In this document: positions 16,785 through 26,369 of the stretch, piece after piece | Layout: every line of letters starts with the position of its first letter | Numbering within the stretch: position 1 is the first letter of the stretch | Assembly (NCBI GenBank): GCA_026134025.1 | Contig: JAOQII010000012.1 | Coordinates: 1-38,871 of the forward strand | DNA length: 38,871 nucleotides | Direction: 5' to 3' | From: Candidatus Syntropharchaeum sp. | GTDB taxonomy: Archaea; Halobacteriota; Syntropharchaeia; Syntropharchaeales; Syntropharchaeaceae | Notes under the pieces: model-generated | Seen by the model: the letters and a program-made list of their open reading frames with translations, nothing else | Told to the model about the DNA's origin: nothing | Database searches by the model: none | Translations under genes and position numbers: made by a program

Positions 16785-17201
16785 CTAAAAAAACCGATGC
16801 AGCATGAAAACCGCATCTCTATAATTTACAACCTCGCATACCTTGAAATATCTCGATAGATCAACGATCTCACACCCCAGTGGTTTGAGTATCAAATCCG
16901 CACCTACAAGTGACGCAACTCGCGCAATCGGGATCTGAAGCTCCTCTGGTGGTCTGATCGAATAGATCAAGCTCGCATCCCTATAAATTTCAAGATCAGG
17001 CTCGGTGATATCATCTCTTATGTAGTTTACAGCGTCAGGTATCTTCTCCTCGTCGAGGATATCTGTTGTCAGGATATCAATCCCTGATCGGTTAAGATGT
17101 TCTGCCACCGTATGCCTGAACCCTACCCCGACCTCGATCACAGATCCCCTATAATACTTAAGTATGTACTCAGCGATAGATCTCTCAGCGTCTTTGGCCA
17201 T
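16785..17201 (-). CDS. UPF0146 family protein
   Basis: 138 residues resembling a small, methyltransferase-like Rossmann domain (GSVIEVGVGFRHTVAEHLNR, then ILTTDILD) of the archaeal UPF0146 family. It is too short for a complete standard methyltransferase, and no activity is known. I set the start at 17201 (MAKDAERS); a longer frame to 17513 would run antisense through the acetyltransferase gene and gives unconserved residues. Divergent from the acetyltransferase by 48 bases and convergent with the mutase operon. Confidence 0.8.
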   Translation of the reverse strand: MAKDAERSIAEYILKYYRGSVIEVGVGFRHTVAEHLNRSGIDILTTDILDEEKIPDAVNYIRDDITEPDLEIYRDASLIYSIRPPEELQIPIARVASLVGADLILKPLGCEIVDLSRYFKVCEVVNYRDAVFMLHRFF

Positions 17202-17249
17202 TGCACAAGCTATGGTGCGATCTTGTGATAAACGTTGGTGTGATAGCGT

Positions 17250-17723
17250 ATGATTAGAATCAGATGCTTCCAGTCCGATGACTTCAAGCGGGTCGTTGAG
17301 ATAGCAGAAGAGGGAAAATTGAATCAGGACCCCATGATCTATCTTGAACTCTCCAAACTCTTTCCAGATGGATTTTTTGTTGCGGAAGATCGGGGGGTTA
17401 TCGTTGCTTTTGTAATCTCGATCATGATGCTCGATGGCGGAGGAAGGATCTTTGCTGTAGCTGTCAGTAAGAGCCATAGAAGGCGAAAAATTGGAATTTC
17501 GATATTGAATCATGCGCTTGAAGAATTCAGGAGGAAGAGGGTACCATACGTCCAGCTTGAAGTGCGCGTAGATAACTTTGCGGCACAGAAGATCTACGAA
17601 AAGCTTGGATTCGAGAAGGAAGGTATTATACCTGCGTATTACTCAGATGGTACGGATGCAATCCTCATGAAAAAATACCTTCAGCAGTCTTTTCAGCCTC
17701 ACACCTCTGGTATGTACGTATAG
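17250..17723 (+). CDS. GNAT N-acetyltransferase, RimI-like
   Basis: 157 residues with the acetyl-CoA-binding signature VAVSKSHRRRKIGISILNHA and the C-terminal QLEVRVDNFAAQKIYEKLGF that marks RimI-type protein N-terminal acetyltransferases. The substrate may be a protein N-terminus. The last 20 codons (59 bases) overlap convergently with the cis-prenyltransferase gene. Confidence 0.9.
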   Translation: MIRIRCFQSDDFKRVVEIAEEGKLNQDPMIYLELSKLFPDGFFVAEDRGVIVAFVISIMMLDGGGRIFAVAVSKSHRRRKIGISILNHALEEFRRKRVPYVQLEVRVDNFAAQKIYEKLGFEKEGIIPAYYSDGTDAILMKKYLQQSFQPHTSGMYV

Positions 17724-18471
17724 CCCGTAAAAGGTCTATACGCCTGAATTCCGGCCAGAGTGGCATTAGAAAAGAGGCGCTACACTCATTACCACTGGCC
17801 TGCCAGGGTAAAAAGTTGCTTGTGCGGTTCTCACCCCCGGTTCTTATCATGTGATCGACATCTCTGCTGTTATTCTGGTAAAGAAACGCTGAGAGCGTAT
17901 CTTCTGTAATCGCACTGGGTAGAAGTTTTCCCTCTTTCACCGTTTCACCCATCTTCTGGAGGGCGCGCACGATTTCCCTTCTTCCACTGTATGCGAGTGC
18001 AATATTGAGTTGCATTCCATCGTAATCAGCGGTCGCAGCTTCTGCTCGCTTTATAGCATCTTGAAGCGAGGGTGGAAGAAGATCGATATCCCCTATAGCG
18101 TTTATCTTGATCCTGTTTTTGTGAATCCGATCATCACAACGAAGTTCATCGAACTTGGTCGTTATAAGCCTGAAAATTTCTGCCTTCTCGCGCTCTTCTC
18201 GCTCAAAGTTCTCGATCGAGAATGCATAGAGGGTTAGATGTGAAATCCCAAGATCGAATGACCATTCAATCAGATTCTCAACGACATCGGCACCATAAAA
18301 ATGACCCCTGTAGGATATCTCACCCAGCCTGGACGCGTATCTACGGTTTCCGTCCATTATGATCGCTATATGCACAGGGATCTTAGAATTCAATACCTCT
18401 TCTTCAAGATTTTTTTCGTAATGGCGATATACAAGTTTTTTAAAGCGATCCCTAATGTTAAACCGCTTCAA
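17665..18471 (-). CDS. uppS: cis-Prenyl diphosphate synthase (UppS-type)
   Basis: 268 residues. The enzyme extends isoprenyl diphosphate in cis, making the long polyprenyl carrier for glycans. Motifs seen are IAIIMDGNRRYASRLG near 34 with the catalytic Asp, LTLYAFSIENF near 100, and IRTGGENRTSNFLPWQ near 209. The start at 18471 gives about 30 residues before the core, which is usual. It overlaps the upstream DUF2551 stop by four bases. Confidence 0.94.
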   Translation of the reverse strand: MKRFNIRDRFKKLVYRHYEKNLEEEVLNSKIPVHIAIIMDGNRRYASRLGEISYRGHFYGADVVENLIEWSFDLGISHLTLYAFSIENFEREEREKAEIFRLITTKFDELRCDDRIHKNRIKINAIGDIDLLPPSLQDAIKRAEAATADYDGMQLNIALAYSGRREIVRALQKMGETVKEGKLLPSAITEDTLSAFLYQNNSRDVDHMIRTGGENRTSNFLPWQASGNECSASFLMPLWPEFRRIDLLRAIRTYQRCEAEKTAEGIFS

Positions 18472-18815
18472 TCAAACTCACTTCCACTGGATTGATAGTT
18501 TTCCATGACATACCGTACCACGTCGCGGCATTCAGGCTTCATCTGATAGATCCTGGATCTGCTGCGAGTTGTGATCGTAAGAAGCCCGAGCTTCGAGTTC
18601 ATCGAACCGAGGATTGCGCATATCCCGCGATATGTTTTTTCGAAGCCAGCTTCAGTGAGGAGTTCGTGAAGCTCTTTGGTTGTGCATTCCCCCCTCTCAA
18701 GGAGTATCTGCAACATCGAACGTCTCATGCCTTCTTTATCATTCATGAGATATACACTGAGCCGCTCTTCAATTAGCGAGCGATGATCCAGAACATCCAC
18801 CATATAAATAGCCAT
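18468..18815 (-). CDS. DUF2551 winged-helix-like regulator
   Basis: 115 residues matching the archaeal DUF2551 pattern. The part LLERGECTTKELHELLTEAG followed by a second helical unit and SRSRIYQ has the look of a winged helix, so DNA binding is likely, though no target is known. It precedes uppS with a four-base overlap and lies 28 bases after the argC stop on the opposite side of that gene's end; both are on the minus strand, so argC is downstream of the ribosomal promoter gap and upstream of this gene. Confidence 0.75.
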   Translation of the reverse strand: MAIYMVDVLDHRSLIEERLSVYLMNDKEGMRRSMLQILLERGECTTKELHELLTEAGFEKTYRGICAILGSMNSKLGLLTITTRSRSRIYQMKPECRDVVRYVMENYQSSGSEFD

Positions 18816-18843
18816 CTAAATTCTAATTTTATAAACCTATCTA

Positions 18844-19851
18844 TCAGGGATAAATACCAAGATTATCAAGCCCTGTTCGTTCATTCAACCCAAATACGAG
18901 GTTCATATTCTGAACAGCTTGACCAGATGCACCTTTTACCAGATTATCAATTGCAGAGATAACTACAATGCGATTTGAACTCTTTTCAAGCTCAAAACCG
19001 ATATCACAGAAGTTAGATCCTTTAACATTTGCGAGATCAGGAATCCTCCCCACTCGCACAAAAGGCTTATTATGGTAGAACTCATCGAAGATCGCCTGCA
19101 CCTCATCCTCCTCAATACTTCTTTCAAGGATTACGTGTGCCGTTGTCAAAATCCCCCGTATCGTTGGGATCACATGGGGTGTGAAGCTGATCTTCGATGG
19201 GTCAACGCCTTTTAGCTCCTGAATCATCTCTGGCAGGTGTCGGTGCGTTGTAACCCTGTACGGTTTTATATTCTCGGCTAAATTCGGGAAGTGTGATGTT
19301 GCGCTCGGCTCAGCCCCTGCCCCTGATATGCCAGACTTCGAATCAAATATCACCCGCTCGACAAGTCCTGCCCTTACAAGTGGTACTGCTGCAAGTATCG
19401 CACCAGTAGGGTAGCATCCCGGGTTTGCAATGAGATTAACCCCCTCAATTTCTGGATAAAGCTCACAGAGACCGTAAACAACCCCCCGCCTCGGATCTTT
19501 ATGTTCGATTCCGTAAACATCTTCATAAACGCCTGGATCAAGCCTGTAGTCAGCACTGAGGTCGATCACCTTACACCCATATTCAAGGATCCTGGGAACA
19601 TACGCCATGGCACGTGTGTGCGGTACAGCGGTGAAGACCACATCTGATCTCTCTGATATGGAATCGATCGATACATCCTCGAACTTTAGATCTGTTAAGC
19701 CCACAAGATGCGGGTAGACATCTTTTAGTAACTTCCCGGAGAGTTTTCTCGATGTTACAGCAACGATCTCAGCCTCTGGATGGTTTAAAAGGATTCTTAT
19801 AAGCTCAAGACCCGTATACCCAGAGCCCCCGATGATGCCAACCCTGATCAT
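18844..19851 (-). CDS. argC: N-acetyl-gamma-glutamyl-phosphate reductase
   Basis: ArgC reduces N-acetylglutamyl phosphate with NADPH in arginine synthesis. 335 residues: nucleotide motif GIIGGSGYTGLELIRIL at the N-terminus, catalytic Cys in IANPGCYPTGAILA near 147, and THRHLPEMIQEL later. The start MIRVGIIGG is typical. It is divergent from the ribosomal cluster, and both may use the A/T-rich sequence at 19872-19885. No other arginine gene is near. LysY-type use in other pathways cannot be ruled out by sequence alone but the match favours ArgC. Confidence 0.94.
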   Translation of the reverse strand: MIRVGIIGGSGYTGLELIRILLNHPEAEIVAVTSRKLSGKLLKDVYPHLVGLTDLKFEDVSIDSISERSDVVFTAVPHTRAMAYVPRILEYGCKVIDLSADYRLDPGVYEDVYGIEHKDPRRGVVYGLCELYPEIEGVNLIANPGCYPTGAILAAVPLVRAGLVERVIFDSKSGISGAGAEPSATSHFPNLAENIKPYRVTTHRHLPEMIQELKGVDPSKISFTPHVIPTIRGILTTAHVILERSIEEDEVQAIFDEFYHNKPFVRVGRIPDLANVKGSNFCDIGFELEKSSNRIVVISAIDNLVKGASGQAVQNMNLVFGLNERTGLDNLGIYP

Positions 19852-19871
19852 AATTCACCCTTAAACTGGAG

Positions 19872-19885
19872 TAATATTTATATCC
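19872..19885. promoter_or_regulatory. TATA-like sequence between argC and the ribosomal cluster
   Basis: TAATATTTATATCC lies in the 65-base gap between divergent starts. It is about 35 bases before the ATG at 19917 and about 25 bases before argC on the other strand, so it may serve both directions. Confidence 0.45.
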
Positions 19886-19916
19886 TCACGTTGAGAAGGA
19901 TGGGATAAAGGTCTCT

Positions 19917-20192
19917 ATGAAGATCACCCAGAAAAATCTGATATATCATGAGCTTATCGGTCTGGAGGTGGTAGTTGAAGATAATACCACGCGATCCATG
20001 ATCGGAATTACTGGCAGGGTCATAGATGAGACGCGCAATATGCTTGTGATAGAAGAAAGAGGTGCAGAAAAGATGATACCAAAGTCCCAATCGGTTTTCC
20101 TCTTCCACCTACCGGATGGAAAAAGCGTCAGGGTCGATGGTAGATTAATTACCTCAAGACCAGAGGATAGAACGGGTAAGCTGAGGAGATGA
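19917..20192 (+). CDS. rnp1: RNase P protein component 1 (Rpp29/Pop4)
   Basis: 91 residues of the archaeal Rpp29 protein, a subunit of RNase P that trims tRNA 5' ends. The Sm-like core is seen in [13 protein letters not shown] and [19 protein letters not shown]. In archaea it is normally encoded directly before S17, as here, with one base between stop and start. Confidence 0.93.
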   Translation: MKITQKNLIYHELIGLEVVVEDNTTRSMIGITGRVIDETRNMLVIEERGAEKMIPKSQSVFLFHLPDGKSVRVDGRLITSRPEDRTGKLRR

Positions 20193-20193
20193 T

Positions 20194-20514
20194 ATGGCGA
20201 GAGATATAGGGATTGATGTTACACCACCAGATAATGAATGTACGGATCATAATTGTCCATTTCATGGTAAACTTAGTGTTAGAGGTCAGATCCTGGAAGG
20301 GAAGGTTGTAAGTAGCAAGATGGATAAGACAGTTCTGGTTGAGCGGGAATATCTGAAAAAGATACCAAAGTACGAGCGGTATGAGAAGCGAAGGTCAACA
20401 CTACATGTTCACAATCCCTCCTGTATCGATGTTAAGGATGGGGATATTGTAAAAATTGCAGAGTGTCGTCCTTTGAGTAAAACAAAGAACTTTGTGGTGA
20501 TTGAGAGATTATGA
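20194..20514 (+). CDS. rps17: 30S ribosomal protein S17
   Basis: 106 residues of the archaeal S17 with an OB fold ([20 protein letters not shown] and [20 protein letters not shown]). Archaeal-type N-terminal addition with Cys-X-X-X-X-Cys ([10 protein letters not shown]). The stop overlaps the L14 ATG by four bases. Confidence 0.97.
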   Translation: MARDIGIDVTPPDNECTDHNCPFHGKLSVRGQILEGKVVSSKMDKTVLVEREYLKKIPKYERYEKRRSTLHVHNPSCIDVKDGDIVKIAECRPLSKTKNFVVIERL

Positions 20515-20909
20515 AAGCTATAGGTGTTAAGATTCCCAAGGCATTGCCCACGGCTGCGCGGCTCTCCTGTGTAGATAATACCGGCGCGAGAGTCCTTGAG
20601 ATAATCGCTGTAAAAAAATACCGGGGTGTAAAGAACCGATATCCGAAGGCAGGAATCGGGGATCTCGTCGTCGTCTCGGTCAAGAAAGGCACACCAGATA
20701 TGAAAAAGCAGATTCTGCATGCGGTTATAATCAGGCAGAAAAAGGAATTCAGGCGGGCAAACGGGATGCGAATAAGTTTTGAGGATAATGCAGCGGTCAT
20801 AACTGACGATAAAGGTATTCCAAAGGGTACAGAGATAAAAGGCGCGGTTGCACGCGAGGTCGCAGAGCGTTTTCCGAAGATCGGATCTGCGGCAGCGATA
20901 ATCGTATGA
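20511..20909 (+). CDS. rpl14: 50S ribosomal protein L14
   Basis: 132 residues with the L14 signature ([35 protein letters not shown]) and C-terminal GSAAAIIV. It binds 23S rRNA at the subunit interface. Position after S17 and before L24 follows the usual archaeal order. Confidence 0.98.
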   Translation: MKAIGVKIPKALPTAARLSCVDNTGARVLEIIAVKKYRGVKNRYPKAGIGDLVVVSVKKGTPDMKKQILHAVIIRQKKEFRRANGMRISFEDNAAVITDDKGIPKGTEIKGAVAREVAERFPKIGSAAAIIV

Positions 20910-20923
20910 TCAGGTGATTTTAG

Positions 20924-21283
20924 ATGATATCAAAACAGCCACGAAAACAGCGGAAGGCAAGGTATAATGCCCCGATGCATGTGAGGCGTAAATATATGGG
21001 ATCACACCTTTCACCAGAGCTTAAAGAGAAGTACAATCGGCGTTCACTCCCTGTAAAAAAGGGTGATACCGTTAAACTCATGCGAGGTAAGGGTAAAAAT
21101 CATACAGGGGTCGTTCGCTCGGTCAATCTCAAGCGTGGGAAGATCACGGTCGATGGTCTCACCTCAACAAAAGCCGACCTTACAGAGGTGCCGAGACCGA
21201 TTGAACCCTCCAATGTGATGATTACAAAGCTTGATCTGAGTGATAAAGAGCGTATTGCGATATTGGAAAGGAGTAAAGTATGA
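20924..21283 (+). CDS. rpl24: 50S ribosomal protein L24
   Basis: 119 residues with the KOW motif VKKGDTVKLMRGKGKNHTG near 43-60 and the archaeal/eukaryal N-terminus (SKQPRKQRKARYNAPMHVRR). An early-assembly 23S rRNA binding protein. It overlaps S4e by four bases. Confidence 0.98.
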   Translation: MISKQPRKQRKARYNAPMHVRRKYMGSHLSPELKEKYNRRSLPVKKGDTVKLMRGKGKNHTGVVRSVNLKRGKITVDGLTSTKADLTEVPRPIEPSNVMITKLDLSDKERIAILERSKV

Positions 21284-21993
21284 GCAGACATCAGAAGCGG
21301 GTTGCAGCCCCAAAAAATTGGAGAGTGGAGAGAAAAACTAATAAATGGATCGTAAATCCAAGTCCTGGTCCGCATTCAAAGGAGAGTTCTATACCGCTCC
21401 TTCTTGTGGTGCGGGATATGCTTAAAATTGCGGATAACACTCGTGAGGCAAAGATAATCCTGAACCAGGGTCAGATTCTTGTAAACGGTAAGATCAGGAA
21501 GGATCACAGGTTTCCAGTAGGATTATTTGATATAATCTCAATTCCCCTGATAGATCAACATTACAGGCTTCTCATCGATGAACATAGCAAACTATCGCTC
21601 ACGAAGGTCAAAGAGGAAGATTCAAAGACTAAACTCTGTCGTGTGGATAATAAAACAATCCTAAAAGGTGGAAAGACGCAGCTTAACATGCACGATGGGA
21701 GAAACATCCTCTCCGAGGTTGATATCAGAACTTATGATTCTGTTGTACTCCAGCTGGATAACAACGAGATCGTAGAGGTCTTCGAGCGGAAAGAGGGGAG
21801 TAAAGCAATGATCATAGGCGGCAAGCACTCAGGTGAGCTTGGTGAGATTGAGGTGATCGAGACGGTGAGAAGTTCACGTCCGAACCGCATCATCCTCAAA
21901 AGTCTCGATGATGGTACGAAGTTCGAGACGATCGCAGATTATGTCTTTGTCGTCGGTGAAGAGAAGATAGAACTTGATCTTGAAGGAATATAG
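21280..21993 (+). CDS. rps4e: 30S ribosomal protein S4e
   Basis: 237 residues of S4e, found only in archaea and eukaryotes. The S4 RNA-binding domain is near 40-90 (LLLVVRDMLKIADNTREAK; GQILVNGKIRKDHRFPVG) and a KOW-like segment is near 165-180 (MIIGGKHSGELGEIE). Start overlaps the L24 stop. Confidence 0.98.
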   Translation: MSRHQKRVAAPKNWRVERKTNKWIVNPSPGPHSKESSIPLLLVVRDMLKIADNTREAKIILNQGQILVNGKIRKDHRFPVGLFDIISIPLIDQHYRLLIDEHSKLSLTKVKEEDSKTKLCRVDNKTILKGGKTQLNMHDGRNILSEVDIRTYDSVVLQLDNNEIVEVFERKEGSKAMIIGGKHSGELGEIEVIETVRSSRPNRIILKSLDDGTKFETIADYVFVVGEEKIELDLEGI

Positions 21994-22018
21994 GGTATAT
22001 AGGGTAGGTGGTCTTAAA

Positions 22019-22537
22019 ATGGAGAATAAGATGCGGGAAGTTCTGATCGATAAAGTTGTTGTTAACATGGGTGTTGGAGAGAGTGGTATCCGTTTGAACA
22101 ATGGAGAGAGGATTCTTGAGGAGATAACAGGACAGAAACCAGTTAGAACAATCTCAAAACGAACAAGACAGCCCTTTGGGGTGAAAAAGGGAGAATCGAT
22201 CGGATGCAAGGTTATGCTTCGCAAAGAGCGGGCGGTAAAATTTTTACAAGATGCGCTTTCGATCAACGATAACCTGATCTCAGACTACCAGTTTGATAGA
22301 ACAGGTGGCTTCTCATTCGGGATCGAAGAGCATACAGACTTTCCGGGAATGGAGTATGACCCTGATATCGGGATATTTGGGATGGACGTATCAGTCTCTC
22401 TACGAAGAAGAGGTTACAGAGTTGCAAAGCGCAAACAAAATCGCAAAAAGATTCCAACAAGACATCGAGTCACTCGAGATGATGCGATGAAGTTCCTTGA
22501 GCGTGAGTTTGGCACGACGATCGTTGAGTGGGAGTGA
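22019..22537 (+). CDS. rpl5: 50S ribosomal protein L5
   Basis: 172 residues. L5 binds 5S rRNA. Marks are [31 protein letters not shown], and [21 protein letters not shown] use ATG at 22019 ([12 protein letters not shown]) with a GGTGGTC site in front; a frame from 21974 overlaps S4e and adds unconserved residues. The next gene in most archaeal clusters is S14, but here metG follows with one base between. Confidence 0.97.
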   Translation: MENKMREVLIDKVVVNMGVGESGIRLNNGERILEEITGQKPVRTISKRTRQPFGVKKGESIGCKVMLRKERAVKFLQDALSINDNLISDYQFDRTGGFSFGIEEHTDFPGMEYDPDIGIFGMDVSVSLRRRGYRVAKRKQNRKKIPTRHRVTRDDAMKFLEREFGTTIVEWE

Positions 22538-22538
22538 T

Positions 22539-24530
22539 ATGCGAGAGCCGCCACACGTTGTAACATGCGGATTGCCTTATGCAAATGGACCTGCTCATAT
22601 TGGACACCTGAGGACGTACGTACCTGCAGACCTCTATGTGAGAGTTTTAAGGAAGCTCGGAGAGAACCCGGTATTTGTATGTGGGTCTGATACACATGGA
22701 ACACCGATCGTTGTCAACGCAGAGAGCCTGAAGATAACGCCAAAGGAACTTGTTGAGCGGTACCATAAGTATTTTGATGAGACGTTCAGGAAGCTTGGCG
22801 TCATCTTTGATAACTACGGAAGCACAGATTCCGATTTTAATCACAGAAGGACACAGGCGATCACCGAAGCGCTTATCGATCGTGGCTATGTCTACCCAAA
22901 GTTGATCGAACTTGCATACTGCCCAGCATGTAAAATATTCCTCCCTGATCGGTATGTTGATGGCACCTGCCCCTACTGTGGTGCACCTGCCAGAGGGGAT
23001 GAGTGCGATCAGGGATGTGGGCGACATCTTGAGCCAGGCGAGATACGCGATCCGCTATGCAATGTCTGCGGGTCAAAGGCTGAGTTCAGGGTACAGGAGC
23101 ACTACTTCTTCAAATTATCAGCGTTCAAGGATTTTCTGCTTGAATTTCTTGAGGGACTTAAAGGTACATCAAACGCACGAAACTATGCCCTCGGATGGGT
23201 GAAGGGCGAGCTCAAAGACTGGTGTATCACAAGAAACCTCGATTGGGGTGTGAAATTCCCTGGACGTGACGATCTTGTCGTCTATGTCTGGGTCGATGCA
23301 CCGATCGGTTACATCGCATCCACGGAAGAATGGGCAGCTCGAGAAGGTCGAGACTGGGAAGAATACTGGAAAGGAGAGAATGCTCGGATCACGCATTTTA
23401 TCGGTAGTGATATCGTCTACCACCACTGCATATTCTGGCCTGCGATGCTTAAAGGTGCGGGTTATGCGCTTCCATCGACGATCATCGCATCAGGGATGGT
23501 CAAGATAGATGAGAAGACGTTCTCAAAGTCACGGGGTCATGTCGTCTGGGTCGATGAGTACCTTGATAATGGCTTCCATCCAGATCTCCTGCGTTACTAC
23601 CTTGCAAGCTACACCTCGCACACAAAGGAGCTTAACTTCTCATGGAAGGTATTTCAGGAGAAGTGCAACAACGAGCTTTTAGCAATCCTTGGAAACTTTG
23701 CATACCGGACCCTTCTCTTCGCTTTCAAGAACTTCGGTAAGATTCCAGATGGTAAGATCGAAGAAGAGGTAATATCAAAGATCAAAGAGACGATCGGACT
23801 TGTGAAGGCGTCAATTGATGAGTATGAACCGAAACGTCTGGTTGATTCTGTGATGGCACTTGCAAACTTTGGCAATTCATACTTCCAGTCACGTAAACCA
23901 TGGGAGCTTGTAAAAGAGGATAAAGAGGCGTGTGGAGAGGTCATAAAGAACGCAATCCAGATTGTTAAAGCGCTTGCTATCCTCCTTGAGCCTGTGATGC
24001 CATCAAAGATGGAAACGCTCTGGGAGCAACTTGGGATGAAGGGCGATATCCATGAGATCCCAATCACAGAAGCACTGAAGGTGATTGAATCAGGGTCAGA
24101 GCTTTCTAAGCCAATGATACTCTTTGATCGGGTCGAGGATGAGACGATAGAGCGTATGCAGGATATTTTGCAGCAAAGGATCGAGGGATGTGAAGAAAGC
24201 GTTGAAAAATCTGATTTAATCACTTATGATCAGTTTGAGAAGCTTGATATACGCGCTGGCAGGGTGGTTGAGGCAGAAGCGGTCAAAGGTTCAAAGAAGC
24301 TCATACGGATTATGGTTGATCTTGGTGAAGATAAGCCGCGCCAGATTCTGGCAGGTATCGCAGGACTTTATACACCAGACGAGCTTCTTGAGAAAGAGAT
24401 CATCGTTCTTGCAAACCTCGAACCAGCAAAGATCTTCGGGATCGAGTCAAAGGGGATGCTACTTGCAGCAGGAGATGGCGTGCTCCTCGTCCCTGATCGC
24501 GAGGTTAAGATAGGAGATAAGATCAGGTGA
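22539..24530 (+). CDS. metG: Methionyl-tRNA synthetase
   Basis: 663 residues. Charges tRNA-Met with methionine. The class I site shows [13 protein letters not shown] at the start and [11 protein letters not shown] as the KMSKS loop near 320. Two zinc knuckles are in the insert ([28 protein letters not shown]...CNVCG). The last 110 residues form an EMAP-II/Trbp111-like tRNA-binding OB domain ([32 protein letters not shown]). ATG at 22539 is chosen over 22497 because it follows the L5 stop directly and the conserved region starts there. Confidence 0.97.
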   Translation: MREPPHVVTCGLPYANGPAHIGHLRTYVPADLYVRVLRKLGENPVFVCGSDTHGTPIVVNAESLKITPKELVERYHKYFDETFRKLGVIFDNYGSTDSDFNHRRTQAITEALIDRGYVYPKLIELAYCPACKIFLPDRYVDGTCPYCGAPARGDECDQGCGRHLEPGEIRDPLCNVCGSKAEFRVQEHYFFKLSAFKDFLLEFLEGLKGTSNARNYALGWVKGELKDWCITRNLDWGVKFPGRDDLVVYVWVDAPIGYIASTEEWAAREGRDWEEYWKGENARITHFIGSDIVYHHCIFWPAMLKGAGYALPSTIIASGMVKIDEKTFSKSRGHVVWVDEYLDNGFHPDLLRYYLASYTSHTKELNFSWKVFQEKCNNELLAILGNFAYRTLLFAFKNFGKIPDGKIEEEVISKIKETIGLVKASIDEYEPKRLVDSVMALANFGNSYFQSRKPWELVKEDKEACGEVIKNAIQIVKALAILLEPVMPSKMETLWEQLGMKGDIHEIPITEALKVIESGSELSKPMILFDRVEDETIERMQDILQQRIEGCEESVEKSDLITYDQFEKLDIRAGRVVEAEAVKGSKKLIRIMVDLGEDKPRQILAGIAGLYTPDELLEKEIIVLANLEPAKIFGIESKGMLLAAGDGVLLVPDREVKIGDKIR

Positions 24531-24534
24531 TTGA

Positions 24535-25689
24535 ATGGGTGATAAGGCTGCAATCCTCTATTCAGATGATTTTTTACGGTATAACTTTGGTAGATCTCAC
24601 CCGTTAAATCCTGTAAGGCTTCTTCTCACGTATACGCTCATGATGGAACTTGGATTATTCAGGGTGAAGGGTGTTAAGATCGAGAAGCCCGAGTACGCCA
24701 CAAAAGAGGATATAATGCGGGTTCACACCCCCAGATTCATCGATGCCGTAAAGGCTGCAGGTGAAGGGAAACTTCCAAGATCACCTTTCGTTCTGGGTGA
24801 GTTTGGGCTTGGATATGGAGATAATCCGATATTTGAGGGGATGTATGAAGCATCCTCACTTTACGTGGGTTCAAGCCTAAAGGCTGCAAGGCTTGTTCTT
24901 GAGAGCGGGTTTGAGCATGCGTTCAATATCTCAGGTGGGCTCCATCATGCAACAGAGAGTCGTGCATCAGGATTCTGCATATTCAACGATGTTGCAATCG
25001 CGATTAAGTTTCTGAAGGAGCACGTTGAGAGGGTAATGTACATCGATATCGATGCCCACCACGGTGATGGGGTCCAGTGGATCTTCTACGATGATCCGTC
25101 GGTTCTAACCGTATCGCTCCATGAGAGTGGAAGGTATCTCTTTCCTGGATCAGGAGGAATTGAGGAGATCGGAGAGGGGGAAGGAGAGGGCTATGCGGTC
25201 AATCTCCCATTTCCAAGATACACTTTCGATGATGCATATCTCTATGCATTCAGGGAAATTATCCCACCGCTTGCAGAGGCTTTCGAGCCAGAGATCATCG
25301 TAACCCAGCTTGGAGTAGATACGCACATAAACGATCCTCTAACAGAGCTTGCATTAACGACGAATGCATACAGCAAAATCGGGGACCTTCTGCATGAGCT
25401 CTCTCATCAAATCTGTGATGGCAGGTGGCTCGCACTCGGTGGTGGCGGATACGATATGACCGTTGTACCCCGCGCATGGAGCATATTCTTCGCTAAGATG
25501 GCAGGTATTGAGCCAGAGAATGAGATCCCCAGATCCTGGATTAAGTTCTGTGAGGATACGATACACAAACGCCCCCCATCGAAGCTTCTGGATCAGGAAG
25601 AGGTGCGAAAAGATCCAGCAGTCTTTGAGGAGGTTAAAAGAATTGTTGAGGATGTTAAAGCGGAGCATCGAGGGTTTTTCACTCGTTGA
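24535..25689 (+). CDS. acuC: AcuC-like histone deacetylase-superfamily protein
   Basis: 384 residues of the class I histone deacetylase/AcuC superfamily, zinc amidohydrolases that remove acetyl groups from Lys or polyamines. The site is intact: GGLHHATESRASGFCIFND near 140, DIDAHHGDGVQ near 170 with zinc ligands Asp and His, LGVDTHINDPLTE near 262 and GGGGYD near 303. In archaea possible targets include Alba or acetyl-CoA synthetase. Four bases separate it from metG, so it is probably co-transcribed. Confidence 0.93.
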   Translation: MGDKAAILYSDDFLRYNFGRSHPLNPVRLLLTYTLMMELGLFRVKGVKIEKPEYATKEDIMRVHTPRFIDAVKAAGEGKLPRSPFVLGEFGLGYGDNPIFEGMYEASSLYVGSSLKAARLVLESGFEHAFNISGGLHHATESRASGFCIFNDVAIAIKFLKEHVERVMYIDIDAHHGDGVQWIFYDDPSVLTVSLHESGRYLFPGSGGIEEIGEGEGEGYAVNLPFPRYTFDDAYLYAFREIIPPLAEAFEPEIIVTQLGVDTHINDPLTELALTTNAYSKIGDLLHELSHQICDGRWLALGGGGYDMTVVPRAWSIFFAKMAGIEPENEIPRSWIKFCEDTIHKRPPSKLLDQEEVRKDPAVFEEVKRIVEDVKAEHRGFFTR

Positions 25690-26321
25690 GACAGTTTTGC
25701 GTGGGAGTGGAAGCACACATTATCAGATAATCTCAGTTTTCTTTACCAATCCCATACAGATCGCATACACGCTTTAGGGAGTGTTATGATGGGTTTGCGA
25801 ACTTCTCTACTTCCTACTTTTTTCCCTCCACTGTAACATAAACCACATCTTCTAACCCATTTTTTATCTATTTACCAACTACAGTATCTTCCATTGTAAA
25901 AATACACCCTGATAAAACAGTAAAAATCTGTATATTACAGCCTAAAATTTTTATTATGGTGATTTAATGGATTATGCCTTTTACAAAAGGCATCGCCAAA
26001 AAGCCCACCTTCGGTAGGGCTAGCCTGACACGTTAGCTCGGAGATGGATGTAGAGGTGAGACTTATGCCCCATTCTGGATAAGAAAGAAGATTTCTAAGA
26101 AGGATCTGGAGGCAAAAGAGATCAAATGGGCGTTTTCCAGTTTAACACAGATTGAGAACTTTCAGGTTATGGTTGAGAAAGAAGGTGCGGCTGGAGTTTA
26201 ATTGTGTAAGGGGTCTACTGATGGAGGTATCAATGGAGGTGGAAGGATGAAGCGAAGTAAATATCAGATGGGACACTTATGTTCAAAAAAAGAAAAGTTT
26301 TTAAGATAGAAGCAGAAAGGG
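25690..26321. other. 632-base gap with hairpins and a decayed open frame
   Basis: No intact gene is seen. From 25974 there are three stem-loops in 65 bases. A stopless frame without an early ATG runs 26037-26201 (includes APFWIRKKISKKDLEAKEIK) and is preceded in the same frame by another stretch (KGIAKKPTFGRASLTR) ending in TAG at 26034. This looks like the decayed 3' end of a gene, possibly a transposon gene with its structured end. The first 270 bases are A/T-rich with nothing I recognise. No tRNA is present. Confidence 0.5.
25974..26038 (+). other. Cluster of three stem-loops
   Basis: First, 25974-25993 is a near-perfect palindrome ATGCCTTTTACAAAAGGCAT. Second, 26003-26020 can fold as GCCC, ACC, loop TTC, GGT, bulged A, GGGC. 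Third, GCTA at 26019 pairs with TAGC at 26034-26037 around a ten-base loop. The first is not followed by a T run, so a plain terminator for acuC is less likely. It may be a structured RNA, a transposon end, or a binding site. Confidence 0.4.
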
Positions 26322-26357
26322 TTGAACAATCAGTATCAAGTATTTCTGAAGATATTT

Positions 26358-26362
26358 GGAGG
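26358..26362 (+). promoter_or_regulatory. Ribosome binding site setting a TTG start for subunit I
   Basis: GGAGG lies seven bases before TTG at 26370, the codon from which the protein reads LLKPARMKRIRAIVL, the conserved start of this family. The ATG at 26322 has no such site and adds residues not expected in the family. Confidence 0.6.
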
Positions 26363-26369
26363 AATATCA

